Source: Cytobacillus oceanisediminis (lineage in GTDB: Bacteria; Bacillota; Bacilli; Bacillales; Cytobacillaceae). Taken from it: a stretch of DNA of 64,000 bases. This document shows, piece after piece, positions 1 through 8,346 of the stretch. Every line of letters starts with the position of its first letter. The stretch's first letter is position 1. The position numbers were made by a program, and so were the translations under genes. A model generated the notes under the pieces. It saw only the letters and a list, made by a program, of their open reading frames with translations. It ran no database searches and was not told the origin of the DNA. Location: contig NZ_CP065511.1 of the NCBI RefSeq assembly GCF_022811925.1, positions 5,023,001-5,087,000 on the forward strand, given 5' to 3'.

Positions 1-80
1 TGGTAGCAAATTGAAGTTATATGTAGTTTAACGCGCAAACTCCATGCCGTCAACCAAAAGGAGCAGAAAAATAAAAAAGA

Positions 81-101
81 CTCCCTTTTTTAAAAAAGGA
101 G
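81..101 (-). terminator. possible terminator hairpin
   Basis: A near-perfect inverted repeat (CTCC plus T6 against A6 plus GGAG, one bulged C). On the minus strand it is followed by a T-rich tail. It may end a transcript that continues past yvoF. The GC part of the stem is short, so the call is weak. No gene was recognised in positions 1-283. Confidence 0.35.
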
Positions 102-268
102 CTTTCTCATAGTTTGTACTTTTTTGGAAAGGTTATTTAAGTTAAAGACTTACATCTAAAAATATCTAGCATCTTTTGTATTTTATCTTTCATCCTTCTC
201 CATTTTTCTATCATGAAATGATTATTACCCAGCATGTTTCGAAAAATATCTTAAATCTCAATTATAGA

Positions 269-304
269 AAAAACCCCGCAAGCCTAAGCAAGCGGAGTTT
301 TGTC
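269..304 (-). terminator. terminator of the hprK-lgt-yvoD-ppaX-yvoF operon
   Basis: A stem of AAACCCCGC against GCGGAGTTT with a 12-nt loop, followed on the minus strand by a run of T. It overlaps the last codons of the yvoF gene. Confidence 0.6.
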
Positions 305-835
305 TTTATTAACACCATATATTGGATCATCCGCCCAGCGAGCGGCAAGTTCTTCCCTTGTATAGATGACACGCATCGGGTTGCCGCCAACAAAAGCTCC
401 AGACGGGACATCTTTATGAACAAGCGTTCCAGCTGAAACAATCGCACCATCTCCGATCGTGACGCCTGGAAGAATGGTTGAATTGGCGCCAATCATGACT
501 TCGCTGCCAATTTCAACCCTGCCAAGGCGATATTCCTTAATCAGATATTCATGGGCGAGGATCGTCGTGTTGTATCCGATGACCGTGTTGCGGCCGACAC
601 TTATTTTTTCCGGGAACATGACATCCAGCATAACCATGAGTGCGAATGATGTCTGATCCCCCACCTTCATACTCAGGAAATTACGATAGAGCCAATTTTT
701 CATGCCCAGAAATGGCGTGTAGCGCGCAAGCTGGATCACAATAAAGTTTTTGACCACCTTCAAGAACGGGACCGTTTTATACACATGCCAGAGAGAATTG
801 CCTCCCTCTACCGGAAAACGCTCCGTTTTTCTCAT
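284..835 (-). CDS. yvoF: left-handed beta-helix acyltransferase, YvoF-like
   Basis: A 183-residue protein with hexapeptide repeats across roughly residues 75-165 (V/I-G-x-N/G-T/S units such as [10 protein letters not shown] and GDGAIVSAG). These form the left-handed beta-helix of the LacA/NodL/CysE type of O-acetyltransferase, which uses acetyl-CoA. The acceptor cannot be told from the sequence. The ATG overlaps the ppaX stop as ATGA, so the two are translationally coupled. It is the last gene of the hprK-lgt-yvoD-ppaX-yvoF series, the order known from Bacillus subtilis, and the symbol rests on this synteny plus the fold. A terminator overlaps its 3' end. Confidence 0.85.
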   Translation of the reverse strand: MRKTERFPVEGGNSLWHVYKTVPFLKVVKNFIVIQLARYTPFLGMKNWLYRNFLSMKVGDQTSFALMVMLDVMFPEKISVGRNTVIGYNTTILAHEYLIKEYRLGRVEIGSEVMIGANSTILPGVTIGDGAIVSAGTLVHKDVPSGAFVGGNPMRVIYTREELAARWADDPIYGVNKDKTPLA

Positions 836-1479
836 TGGTTTTCTGCCTCAAGAATATCGAGCAGGTCAGCCATATTGTCCAGCATATAATCCGGTTCAAA
901 GCGCGCGAGGAAATCACGGCCTTTCGCTGTCCAGGCAACACCAGCCGTTTTCGTGCCGGCATTTTTTCCGCCATCGATATCGTGCGAATTATCACCGACC
1001 ATAATTGCTTCTTCCGGCTTTGCATCCAGCAGGGTCAATGCCTTCAAGATTGGTTCCGGATCGGGCTTAGGCTTATCCACGTGGTCGAGCGTGACAACCA
1101 CGTCGAAAAACTGGTCAAGATTTGTCAGCTTTAAGCCCTTTTCAACTACATTGGAAACTTTCGTCGTAACAATGCCCAGTTTATATCCCGATTCTTTTAA
1201 AGTCCGAACCGTTTCAAATACTCCAGCAAATTCCTTCACAAGCACGTCGTGGTTCTTAATATTGTACTCCCGGTAAACCGAGATCATCTCCTCCACTTTT
1301 TCCGGGTTGATGGACTCGAATGTTTCATGCAGGGTTGGCCCCATGAACGGGAGAACATCTTCCCGCTGATAGCGGTCAGGATAATATTTTCCCAGCGTAT
1401 GCAAAAACGAGGAAATAATCAATTCGTTTGTGTCGATCAATGTTCCATCTAAGTCAAATAATAGTGTGTTAATGCTCAT
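832..1479 (-). CDS. ppaX: pyrophosphatase PpaX, HAD family
   Basis: A HAD-superfamily hydrolase of 215 residues. Motif I is [10 protein letters not shown] with both nucleophile/acid aspartates near the N-terminus, motif II is the VTTK segment, motif III is the lysine in KPKPDPEP, and motif IV is [10 protein letters not shown]. In the B. subtilis orthologue this enzyme hydrolyses the pyrophosphate released when HPr kinase/phosphorylase dephosphorylates HPr-Ser-P. That fits its place downstream of hprK. I chose the ATG at 1479 (MSINTLLFD), preceded by AAAGGAAG, over an upstream ATG at 1512 that lies inside yvoD and has no good ribosome binding site. It overlaps the yvoD end by 11 nt and the yvoF start by 4 nt. 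Confidence 0.93.
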   Translation of the reverse strand: MSINTLLFDLDGTLIDTNELIISSFLHTLGKYYPDRYQREDVLPFMGPTLHETFESINPEKVEEMISVYREYNIKNHDVLVKEFAGVFETVRTLKESGYKLGIVTTKVSNVVEKGLKLTNLDQFFDVVVTLDHVDKPKPDPEPILKALTLLDAKPEEAIMVGDNSHDIDGGKNAGTKTAGVAWTAKGRDFLARFEPDYMLDNMADLLDILEAENQ

Positions 1480-2416
1480 ATGTTGCTTCCTTTCTTTTTG
1501 CCATATCAGCACGGTTCCAGATCGCTGCCACTGCCAATGTCAGGATAATTGCCACACCCAGGCGGATCAGCAGAAGCGGTAATACCGGAATGCCAAGCGG
1601 CACAAAAATCAACGTATCTTCAACGACTGCGTGGCAGGCAACGAGGAAAATAAATGCGATCGTTACATCTTTTTTGCTGACGCCATCTTCCTCTACAGCC
1701 TGGATCATGACGCCCGCCCCATAGGCAAGGCCAATCAGCAAGCCGGCTGCAAGGGTTGTAGATGTATTTTCTTTCATTCCAAGTGCCCTGGTCACAGGCG
1801 CCATCCATTTTGAAAAAACAGCAAGCCATTGCTTATCTTTTAAGATTTGAATAATAATCATCAGCGGAATGACGATGATGGCAAGCTGGAGAATACCTAG
1901 CAAAGCAGTCTGCAGTGCATCCAGCAGGATTGGCAATGCCCCGGATGCCTGCTCTTCTTTTGCCGGAATGAATCCGTACTTAGCAGTTTCGGATCCTCCC
2001 TGCCAAACAAGGTTGATGACAATCGCGCTTAAAAGCGCCAGGCCGATGCGAACTGCAAGGACGACCCAAAGCTTAACGCCGACCTTCAATGCCACTCCCG
2101 TTTCAATCAGCATATTATGTGAAAAAGACAGCATGACAGCAATAATAAATACTTCTTTTACCGAGAGATCGAGCGTTAAAATGGCTCCAATCCCTGCATA
2201 CAAATTTAAGAAGTTCCCCAATACAAGCGGTATGGCTGCATCTCCTGACAGCCCAATCAGATTCATAAGGGGCGTGATCAGCCTGATAACCCATGGAAGC
2301 ACTGGCGTATGCTGCAGCAGTGCCACAATAAGCGTGACCGGGAATATGACTTTCCCGAGTGTCCATGTTGTCTTTAAGCCGGCCATCAGCCCCCGTTTGC
2401 AAGATTCAACCAGCAT
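1469..2416 (-). CDS. yvoD: nucleoside-recognition (Gate) domain membrane protein YvoD
   Basis: A 315-residue integral membrane protein with about eight hydrophobic segments and two Gate/nucleoside-recognition-like halves (around residues 20-150 and 180-300; note [13 protein letters not shown] and [17 protein letters not shown]). Function is unknown; family members resemble spore-maturation SpmA/SpmB proteins and nucleoside transporters. I chose the ATG at 2416 (MLVESCKRG) because AGGGGAG lies 7 nt upstream. An in-frame ATG at 2476 lies inside lgt. The gene sits 19 nt downstream of lgt and overlaps ppaX, so it is part of the hprK operon. The symbol is from synteny. Confidence 0.85.
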   Translation of the reverse strand: MLVESCKRGLMAGLKTTWTLGKVIFPVTLIVALLQHTPVLPWVIRLITPLMNLIGLSGDAAIPLVLGNFLNLYAGIGAILTLDLSVKEVFIIAVMLSFSHNMLIETGVALKVGVKLWVVLAVRIGLALLSAIVINLVWQGGSETAKYGFIPAKEEQASGALPILLDALQTALLGILQLAIIVIPLMIIIQILKDKQWLAVFSKWMAPVTRALGMKENTSTTLAAGLLIGLAYGAGVMIQAVEEDGVSKKDVTIAFIFLVACHAVVEDTLIFVPLGIPVLPLLLIRLGVAIILTLAVAAIWNRADMAKRKEATYEH

Positions 2417-2435
2417 CTCTACTCTCCCCTGTCCG

Positions 2436-3260
2436 TTATTTCCCCTCGGCTTTATCCAAATAACGAGCTTTGGCAAGACCCTCTGCTCTTCTATAGAAAA
2501 TCAGGACTAGCGCTCCAATAATAAGAACGATAGATATCGTCTGAGCAACCCTTAAATTCTCAGTAAGCATCAGGCTGTCTGTCCGCAGGCCTTCTACGAA
2601 GAAACGGCCGATCGAATACCAGATTACATACGTGAGGAAAAGTTCCCCGCGCCTTAAGTTTGCTCTTCTTAATAATATAAGGATGATAAATCCAATGATA
2701 TTCCAAATCGATTCATATAAAAACGTCGGATGATAATAGGCTCCGTTAATATACATCTGGTCAATGATAAATTCAGGCAGATGCATATTTTCCAGGAAAG
2801 CCCGGCTGACTTCCCTGCCATGAGCTTCCTGGTTCATGAAGTTGCCCCAGCGCCCGATTGCCTGCCCCAAAATGATGCTTGGCGCTGCAATATCGGCAAG
2901 CTTCCAGAACGATATCTTCTTTTTCTTTGCAAAAACATAAGCTGTGATGACAGAACCAATCAAGGCTCCATGAATGGCAATTCCGCCATTCCAAATTTTG
3001 ATGATTTCTCCCGGATTCTGCGAGTAAAAATCCCATTGAAAAATAACGTAATAGATTCTTGCGGAAATAATCGCAATGGGAATAGCCCACAGCATTAAAT
3101 CGGCAAAGATATCTTTAGGGAGTCCCCTTCTCTCCCCTTCTCTCATCGCGATAATGAGAGCCAGTGCAATGCCTACACCGATAATCAGGCCATACCAGTG
3201 GACCTGAATCGGCCCAAGGGAAATGGCAATCGGATCTAACGGCTGAATATTGTTTTCCAT
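2436..3260 (-). CDS. lgt: prolipoprotein diacylglyceryl transferase
   Basis: A 274-residue polytopic membrane enzyme that moves diacylglycerol from phosphatidylglycerol to the lipobox cysteine of prolipoproteins, the first step of lipoprotein maturation. The Lgt signature [12 protein letters not shown] is present near residue 135, along with the conserved [11 protein letters not shown] block near residue 235 and about seven membrane segments. Likely clients in this window include MetQ and CccB, which both carry lipoboxes. The start ATG at 3260 (MENNIQPL) follows GAGAAGGAG; a longer in-frame start at 3290 lacks one. It is separated from hprK by a 159-nt gap holding a palindrome and a degenerate repeat. 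Confidence 0.96.
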   Translation of the reverse strand: MENNIQPLDPIAISLGPIQVHWYGLIIGVGIALALIIAMREGERRGLPKDIFADLMLWAIPIAIISARIYYVIFQWDFYSQNPGEIIKIWNGGIAIHGALIGSVITAYVFAKKKKISFWKLADIAAPSIILGQAIGRWGNFMNQEAHGREVSRAFLENMHLPEFIIDQMYINGAYYHPTFLYESIWNIIGFIILILLRRANLRRGELFLTYVIWYSIGRFFVEGLRTDSLMLTENLRVAQTISIVLIIGALVLIFYRRAEGLAKARYLDKAEGK

Positions 3261-3278
3261 GATCACTTCTCCTTCTCT

Positions 3279-3335
3279 AGAAAAGCGCAAGCCCCGTTAA
3301 GTTAGTTTTTTGCAACAGGCGCTATAGCCAGACAT
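3279..3335. repeat. degenerate copy of a Bacillus intergenic repeat
   Basis: A short stretch starting AGAAAAGCGCAAGC and ending with GCGCTATAGCCAGACA. It resembles the two ends (GAAAAGCGGAAGCGCC and GAGCTAGACAG) of the fuller repeat at 12424-12548, with the middle missing. It is probably a decayed relic. Confidence 0.45.
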
Positions 3336-3382
3336 TTATCTAATATTCTTCTATTTTAAGCTATGAGTGAGGTTTATCAGCC

Positions 3383-3404
3383 TTCAATCAAACGTTTGAT
3401 TGAA
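3383..3404. promoter_or_regulatory. 22-bp perfect palindrome, candidate operator
   Basis: A perfect inverted repeat centred on CG, with half-site TTCAATCAAAC. It lies between the hprK stop and the lgt start. The same core ATCAAACGTTTGAT occurs at 20841-20860, and a one-mismatch version at 20872-20891. Size and symmetry suit a TetR-family dimer; the regulator is not known. Confidence 0.5.
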
Positions 3405-3419
3405 AATGTTTTGCCCTCT

Positions 3420-4355
3420 TTAACGATCATCATGGTCTCCGTCCTCAATCACATCCGACAGGCGGTTCGTGAACTGTTCCGCTGCATTCATCCCCATTCT
3501 CTTTAAGCGGAAGTTCATTGCAGCCACTTCAATGATGACAGCCAGGTTTCGTCCGGGTCTTACCGGAATGGTCAGCTTTGTAACTTCTGTATCGATGATT
3601 TTCATCTTTTCTTCATCAAGGCCAAGACGGTCGTACTGCTTTTTCGGATCCCACAGCTCCAAATTCATGACCACAGAGATTTTTTTATAGCTGCGGACTG
3701 CTCCAGCACCAAACAGGGTCATGACATTGATGATGCCGAGGCCGCGGATTTCAAGCAGATGTTCGATCAATTCCGGTGAGTTTCCTACCAGATAATCTTC
3801 ATCTTCCTGCCTGATCTCTACGCAGTCATCCGCAACAAGGCGGTGTCCCCGCTTTACAAGCTCGAGCGCCGTCTCACTCTTACCTACTCCGCTTTTTCCT
3901 GTTATCAGTACCCCTACCCCATAAATATCGACAAGGACACCATGTACGGCCGTGGTTGGAGCAAGCTTGCTTTCCAAAAAGTTGGTCAGCAAACTGGAAA
4001 AACGGGTCGTTTTTTGCTTGGAGCGAAGCAGCGGAACCGATTCTCTCTCTGCCGCTTCAATCAGTTCGTCAGGTATATCAAGCCCTCTCGTGACGATTAT
4101 GCCGGGAGTAATATCAGTACAGAGCCGTTCAAGCCGGATCTCCCGCTCGGAATTATTTAATTTTTCAACGAAAGACAGCTCGGTCTTTCCGATCAATTGA
4201 ATGCGTTCAGCCGGATAATAATCAAAATAACCAGCCATCTCCAGACCCGGACGGGAAATATCACTCGTCGTAATCGGCCGGTTAATGCCTTCCTCTCCGG
4301 CAATCAATTCGAGCCCAAATTTTTCTATAATATCTTTTGTGCGCACTTTTACCAA
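3420..4355 (-). CDS. hprK: HPr kinase/phosphorylase, TTG start
   Basis: A bifunctional sensor of glycolytic state that phosphorylates HPr on Ser46 and removes the phosphate again. HPr-Ser-P is the CcpA corepressor. The protein has 311 residues, the usual length. The N-terminal domain is about 1-130, followed by a kinase domain with Walker A GKSGVGKS near 155 and the HPrK signature [11 protein letters not shown] near 203. The start is TTG at 4353-4355, which gives (M)VKVRTKDI as in known orthologues. AAAGGAGG at 4363-4371 sits 7-8 nt upstream of it, whereas the in-frame ATG at 4382 lies upstream of that site and has no support. It heads the lgt-yvoD-ppaX-yvoF genes and is divergent from murP. 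Confidence 0.96.
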   Translation of the reverse strand: MVKVRTKDIIEKFGLELIAGEEGINRPITTSDISRPGLEMAGYFDYYPAERIQLIGKTELSFVEKLNNSEREIRLERLCTDITPGIIVTRGLDIPDELIEAAERESVPLLRSKQKTTRFSSLLTNFLESKLAPTTAVHGVLVDIYGVGVLITGKSGVGKSETALELVKRGHRLVADDCVEIRQEDEDYLVGNSPELIEHLLEIRGLGIINVMTLFGAGAVRSYKKISVVMNLELWDPKKQYDRLGLDEEKMKIIDTEVTKLTIPVRPGRNLAVIIEVAAMNFRLKRMGMNAAEQFTNRLSDVIEDGDHDDR

Positions 4356-4598
4356 AATAGGTTCCTCCTTTAATGCTGGCACTTCTGGATGCTCTCTTTA
4401 TATGTAACTTTTTAATTCTTTAAATTCCACTGAGAAGTTTCACTCTATTTTAGCACTTTTTAACGCAGAACCAAATTTCTGAAAACGATTTTTACAAAAT
4501 TAACACTAGGCCCATATGCTTAATCCTTTTCGATAGGGACAATTTTCCGGATGTTCTGCGTATAAATATGATGACATGCCTTTTATAAAAATATACAG

Positions 4599-4613
4599 AT
4601 GGTATAGACAACT
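4599..4613. promoter_or_regulatory. NagR (YvoA)-type operator of murP
   Basis: ATGGTATAGACAACT has the GT-TA-AC core of GntR/HutC-family dre sites. The core GTATAGAC (4602-4609) recurs exactly twice upstream of nagA. The operator overlaps the -35 TAGACA, so bound repressor would block the promoter. Assignment to NagR is inference from family specificity and from nagR lying in the same block. Confidence 0.7.
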
Positions 4614-4633
4614 ATACTAAACCTTGGTAATAT
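4605..4633 (+). promoter_or_regulatory. murP promoter
   Basis: -35 TAGACA (4605-4610), a 17-nt spacer, and -10 TAATAT (4628-4633) with an extended-10 TGG before it. Start of transcription is expected near 4640. The nagA promoter has the same -35 and spacer. Confidence 0.65.
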
Positions 4634-4638
4634 GATTA

Positions 4639-4652
4639 TGTAAGCGAATTCA
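4639..4652. promoter_or_regulatory. cre site (CcpA) at the murP start point
   Basis: TGTAAGCGAATTCA matches the cre consensus TGNAANCGNWNNCA at every fixed position. It covers the predicted transcription start of murP, a position from which CcpA normally represses. Confidence 0.65.
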
Positions 4653-4713
4653 TTAACATTTTTTAGCTTTTATTACTTTCATTCATTTTTTAAAAAAAGA
4701 GGGGGAAAAACTC

Positions 4714-6096
4714 ATGCGTAAAGAAGAACGCTTGGCGAAAGAGATTACGGAGCAGTTGGGCGGCACCGGCAATATCGCGGAACTGGCCTCCTGCATGACC
4801 CGCCTTCGCGTGAAGCCGGTCGATGAAAGCAAAGTCAACCTGAATAGCATCAAGGATATTGATGGCGTTATGGGTGTGGTGGAAGCAGAAACACTCCAAA
4901 TCATTCTCGGACCTGGGATCGTCACCAAAGTAGCTGACGAAGTTTCCAAAATGACAGGTAAAAATGTATCGTCCGTTGATGATGATGACGAAGAGATAGA
5001 CACTTCATTGGAAGGGCTGGCAGCCCGGACGAAAGCCGGACTCAATGAGAAAAACGCTACTCCTTTCAAGTTATTTTTAAGAAAAATTGCAAGTATCTTT
5101 ATCCCGCTGATTCCAGCTATCGTTGCTTCTGGTTTGATTGCAGGGATCAATAATGTAATCATCAAATCAGGCGGAGATCCGGAATCCACCCTCGTTCAAA
5201 TGCTTGATCTGATTGGCTGGGGCTTATTCGGTTACCTGGGCGTGTTTGTAGGTATTAACACAGCGAAGGAGTTTGGAGGGTCTCCTGCTCTGGGCGGTGC
5301 GGCTGGTATTCTATTAATTAACCCAGGCCTTGCCAATATAACTCTCTTCGGTGAAGCGTTGGTGCCAGGCCGTGGCGGCCTGATTGGAGTCATGCTCGCT
5401 GCTGCGCTTGTGGCCTTTTTGGAAAAAAGAATCCGCAAAGTCGTCCCGTCAGCAATTGATATTATCGTAACACCGACACTGGCATTATTAATTACAGGCT
5501 TTGCGACATTCTTTGTACTGCAGCCCGTTGGCGGATTCCTTTCTGACATTATCACTAAAGGGCTGCTTGGCATACTTGATGTCGGCGGCATCCTGGCTGG
5601 ATTAGTACTTGCCGGAACATTCCTTCCTTTAGTTGTAACTGGTTTGCATCAAGGTTTGACACCAGTTCACATGGAATTAATTAACACAATTGGCGACGAC
5701 CCGCTGCTGCCGATTCTTGCAATGGGCGGTGCAGGCCAGGTTGGTGCAGCGTTCGCCATCTACTTCAAAACAAAAAATGCCCGTCTGAAGAAAGTCATCA
5801 AGGGCGGACTTCCGGTTGGAATGCTCGGAATCGGAGAACCGCTTATTTTCGGGGTCACCCTGCCGCTGGGGCGTCCTTTCCTGACAGCTTGTCTCGGAGC
5901 TGCTGTCGGCGGCGCTTTCCAGGCTTTCTTTAAAATTGCAACGGTTGCCATCGGTGTTTCCGGCATACCTCTAGCCTTCCTTGTGCATCCGAATCAGGTC
6001 GTCATGTACCTGTTGGGACTATTACTTGCATATATATTCGGCTTCCTGTTCACATGGATGTTCGGATTCAAAGAGGAAATGGCGAAAAACATATAA
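4714..6096 (+). CDS. murP: PTS N-acetylmuramic acid transporter, EIIBC
   Basis: A 460-residue PTS permease with an EIIB domain (about 1-85, phosphorylated Cys27 in LASCMTRLRV) and an EIIC domain (about 110-455, ten or so membrane segments, GLHQGLTPVHMEL and GIGEPLIFGVTLPLGRPF substrate-site loops). There is no EIIA domain, so it must borrow one, as MurP and SacP-type permeases do. It imports and phosphorylates a sugar. MurNAc or the GlcNAc-MurNAc disaccharide is inferred from the EIIB sequence type and from mupG and murQ directly downstream. RBS GAGGGGGA. The promoter carries NagR and CcpA sites; no MurR gene is present. Confidence 0.85.
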   Translation: MRKEERLAKEITEQLGGTGNIAELASCMTRLRVKPVDESKVNLNSIKDIDGVMGVVEAETLQIILGPGIVTKVADEVSKMTGKNVSSVDDDDEEIDTSLEGLAARTKAGLNEKNATPFKLFLRKIASIFIPLIPAIVASGLIAGINNVIIKSGGDPESTLVQMLDLIGWGLFGYLGVFVGINTAKEFGGSPALGGAAGILLINPGLANITLFGEALVPGRGGLIGVMLAAALVAFLEKRIRKVVPSAIDIIVTPTLALLITGFATFFVLQPVGGFLSDIITKGLLGILDVGGILAGLVLAGTFLPLVVTGLHQGLTPVHMELINTIGDDPLLPILAMGGAGQVGAAFAIYFKTKNARLKKVIKGGLPVGMLGIGEPLIFGVTLPLGRPFLTACLGAAVGGAFQAFFKIATVAIGVSGIPLAFLVHPNQVVMYLLGLLLAYIFGFLFTWMFGFKEEMAKNI

Positions 6097-6107
6097 TAAA
6101 ACAAGGA

Positions 6108-6138
6108 GAAGGAGGAGCCATTCCTCCTTCTTTACTTA
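6108..6138 (+). terminator. intercistronic hairpin after murP
   Basis: GAAGGAGGA (6108-6116) pairs perfectly with TCCTCCTTC (6122-6130) around a 5-nt loop, followed by TTTACTTAT. The weak T tract suggests a partial terminator or RNA-processing hairpin that lowers mupG-murQ expression relative to murP. Confidence 0.5.
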
Positions 6139-6183
6139 TGAGATCACGTTTTTGAAAAATTCAGACTTATAGAGGTGACCATG

Positions 6184-7257
6184 ATGCTTGGAATATCAGT
6201 TTATCTATCAGAAGAGCGCCAGCTTCAAAATGCAAAATGGATTGAACGGGCGGCTTCTCACGGCCTCACATCCATCTTCACTTCCCTCCATATTCCCGAA
6301 GATGACCACAGCACTTATAAACATTTGCTGCAGAACCTCGGTGCACTTGCAAAGCAGCATCAAATGGAACTCCTCGCCGACGTTTCCCCTCAATCATTGG
6401 ACCATCTGGGATTGGACTGGGAATCGATCGATACTATTCTTGAATGGGGTCTCTCCGGAATCCGGGCAGACTACGGCTTTACTTCTGAGCAGATTGTTGA
6501 ACTCTCTAAAAAAATGAAGCTTGGAATCAATGCGAGTACTATCTCTGCTGAAGAACTGCAGGAGTGGATGGAACTGGGCTTAAACGCCCATAATGTTGAA
6601 GCCTGGCATAATTTTTATCCGCGGCCTGAAACGGGTCTGGATAAAGCCTTTTTTGTAGAGCGAAATCGGTTCCTTAAAAGTATGGGAATAACCACCATGG
6701 CGTTTGTGCCTGGTGACGCTGAACTTCGCGGGCCCATTTTTGCTGGGCTGCCTACTCTTGAAAAACACCGGGGCTGTTCACCCGCTGCGGCGGCAGCTGA
6801 ATTGATGAACAGCTGCAATACAGACAAGGTGCTGATCGGTGACCATTCAGTAAAAGACGGGACTCTTGCACAACTGGCGAAAATCGCTGAGGGTGCTGTG
6901 CCTCTCCGAATCGAGCTGATTGGCGGACAAATCCATGAGGATCTTTTTAACAAAGCCCATACAAATCGGATGGATCCTGCCCGTAATGTTGTAAGGTCAG
7001 TGGAATCAAGGTCATACGCTGGGAAGGGATCAAATACATGGGAACCTATGAACCAGCTGGAACGTAAAAAAGGCATGGTCACTGTTGATAATATTTTATA
7101 CGGGCGCTATGCTGGCGAGATGCAAATTACTTTAGCAGATCTGCCCCGGGATGAACGCGTGAATGTGATCGCAAAAGTTAGGGACGAGGATCTGCCGCTT
7201 CTTGATCAGATCAAGGCAGGAACTAAATTTCAATTAATAGTGGGGGATTACGAATGA
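6184..7257 (+). CDS. mupG: 6-phospho-N-acetylmuramidase (DUF871)
   Basis: A 357-residue cytosolic protein of the DUF871/MupG family. It has a TIM-barrel N-terminal part (about 1-235) and a C-terminal cyclophilin-like domain. Characterised members in Staphylococcus aureus split MurNAc-6-phosphate-GlcNAc, the product of MurP import, into MurNAc-6-P and GlcNAc. Visible family blocks include [10 protein letters not shown] at the start, [10 protein letters not shown] near 143, and [10 protein letters not shown] near 220. The RBS AGAGGTG precedes two consecutive ATGs (6181 and 6184). I took the second for spacing, but the first is possible. The stop overlaps the murQ ATG as ATGA, so the two are coupled. 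Confidence 0.87.
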   Translation: MLGISVYLSEERQLQNAKWIERAASHGLTSIFTSLHIPEDDHSTYKHLLQNLGALAKQHQMELLADVSPQSLDHLGLDWESIDTILEWGLSGIRADYGFTSEQIVELSKKMKLGINASTISAEELQEWMELGLNAHNVEAWHNFYPRPETGLDKAFFVERNRFLKSMGITTMAFVPGDAELRGPIFAGLPTLEKHRGCSPAAAAAELMNSCNTDKVLIGDHSVKDGTLAQLAKIAEGAVPLRIELIGGQIHEDLFNKAHTNRMDPARNVVRSVESRSYAGKGSNTWEPMNQLERKKGMVTVDNILYGRYAGEMQITLADLPRDERVNVIAKVRDEDLPLLDQIKAGTKFQLIVGDYE

Positions 7258-8159
7258 ATATTACAAAGCTAAATACCGAGCAGCGAAACCCAAAAACACT
7301 GGAAATAGATTTGATGACAACTGAAGAAATTATTACAATCATAAACCAGGAAGATACTATTGTTCCAAATGCCATTGCAAGAGAAATCCCTCACATTGTA
7401 AAAGTGGTGGATGAAATTACAGACAGTTTTAAAAATGGCGGACGCCTGATTTACGTTGGAGCTGGCACCTCAGGACGCCTTGGCATTATCGATGCTTCAG
7501 AATGTCCGCCAACTTATGGAACGGACCCTGAAATGGTTGTCGGCATTATCGCCGGCGGCAAGGAAGCTATGACCGAGGCAGTTGAAGGCGCAGAGGATGA
7601 CAGTGCACAGGGACGCAAGGATGTCGCTGATATTCAATTATCGGACAAGGATGTGCTTGTCGGCATTGCTGCGAGCGGCCGTACGCCGTATACGATCGGA
7701 GCTCTTCAATATGGAAATGAAGTCGGTGCCGTTACTGTAGCTGTTGCCTGCACCAAAGACTCCGAAATGGGGAGAATCGCTAAATATACGATTGCACCTA
7801 TCACAGGTCCCGAAGTGGTTACAGGCTCTACAAGAATGAAAGCAGGCACTGCACAAAAGCTCGTCCTGAACATGTTAACAACAGCTTCCATGATCAAACT
7901 CGGAAAAGTGTACGGCAATCTGATGGTGGATGTGCAGATGACAAATGAAAAGCTGTTTAAACGTGCTGAAAATATCGTCAAAATGGCTACAGGTGCATCT
8001 GATGAGGAAGCCCAGGCCGCTCTCAAAGAACAAAACCATAATACAAAGGCTGCGATTCTTCAAATTTTAACAGGATTAAAAGGTGAAGCAGCTGCCAGGC
8101 TTCTGGAAAAGCATAATGGCTATTTACGGGAAGCCATTGCGGAATATCATACTAAATAA
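7254..8159 (+). CDS. murQ: N-acetylmuramic acid 6-phosphate etherase
   Basis: A 301-residue enzyme that cleaves the lactyl ether of MurNAc-6-P, giving GlcNAc-6-P and D-lactate. The SIS-domain signature [21 protein letters not shown] region near residues 68-88 includes the catalytic glutamate. The second hallmark block, [11 protein letters not shown], is near 190, and the C-terminal helical part is typical (family length about 300). The product feeds NagA and NagB, encoded just downstream. Translation is coupled to mupG by a 4-nt overlap. Confidence 0.96.
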   Translation: MNITKLNTEQRNPKTLEIDLMTTEEIITIINQEDTIVPNAIAREIPHIVKVVDEITDSFKNGGRLIYVGAGTSGRLGIIDASECPPTYGTDPEMVVGIIAGGKEAMTEAVEGAEDDSAQGRKDVADIQLSDKDVLVGIAASGRTPYTIGALQYGNEVGAVTVAVACTKDSEMGRIAKYTIAPITGPEVVTGSTRMKAGTAQKLVLNMLTTASMIKLGKVYGNLMVDVQMTNEKLFKRAENIVKMATGASDEEAQAALKEQNHNTKAAILQILTGLKGEAAARLLEKHNGYLREAIAEYHTK

Positions 8160-8202
8160 TCATATATATTGTATGAATTTACCTTAAAACTAAAATTAAT
8201 AG

Positions 8203-8233
8203 GATAGAAAGCGCCCACCCGCCTTCTATCTTA
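8203..8233 (+). terminator. terminator of murP-mupG-murQ
   Basis: GATAGAAAGC pairs with GCCTTCTATC (one mismatch) across an 8-nt loop and is followed by TTATTT. It separates the mur genes from the nag promoter. Confidence 0.65.
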
Positions 8234-8241
8234 TTTCAGTT

Positions 8242-8290
8242 GTATAGACCAAAACGCCAGAGTGAATTAAATCTTTCAACTGGTATAGAC
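8242..8290. promoter_or_regulatory. two NagR-type operators upstream of nagA
   Basis: Two copies of GTATAGAC, at 8242-8249 and 8283-8290, start 41 bp apart (about four helical turns). The second is inside TGGTATAGACA and overlaps the nagA -35. With the murP copy, this makes three identical cores in the block. Confidence 0.7.
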
Positions 8291-8314
8291 ATCTAAACAC
8301 AAACCTTTTATAAT
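8286..8314 (+). promoter_or_regulatory. nagA-nagB-nagR promoter
   Basis: -35 TAGACA (8286-8291), a 17-nt spacer, and a perfect -10 TATAAT (8309-8314). The operator sits on the -35, the same design as at murP. Confidence 0.75.
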
Positions 8315-8346
8315 ATAAGTATCATTCAAACGGAGATGAACTGAAA

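Larger units (their letters stand above)
4356..4713. other. hprK-murP divergent intergenic region
   Basis: This 358-nt gap holds the hprK upstream region (no confident promoter seen) and, towards murP, a promoter overlapped by a NagR-type operator and a cre (listed separately). A half cre-like TGAAAACG at about 4480 has one base too many in its second half. Confidence 0.5.

Noticed and set aside
1869..2510. 213-codon open frame on the plus strand
   Set aside because: It is antisense to yvoD and lgt, which have clear homology, starts and ribosome binding sites. Its composition is that of a shadow frame.
4356..4382. Longer HprK starting at the ATG at 4382
   Set aside because: The only good ribosome binding site lies downstream of that ATG and directs the TTG at 4355, which matches the family N-terminus.
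4480..4496. Second cre upstream of hprK/murP
   Set aside because: TGAAAACGATTTTTACA has one extra base in the right half, so it does not fit the 14-bp cre spacing.
4683..5189. 168-codon minus-strand open frame inside murP
   Set aside because: It is a Ser-rich translation of the complement of the EIIB/EIIC coding sequence. murP is well supported.
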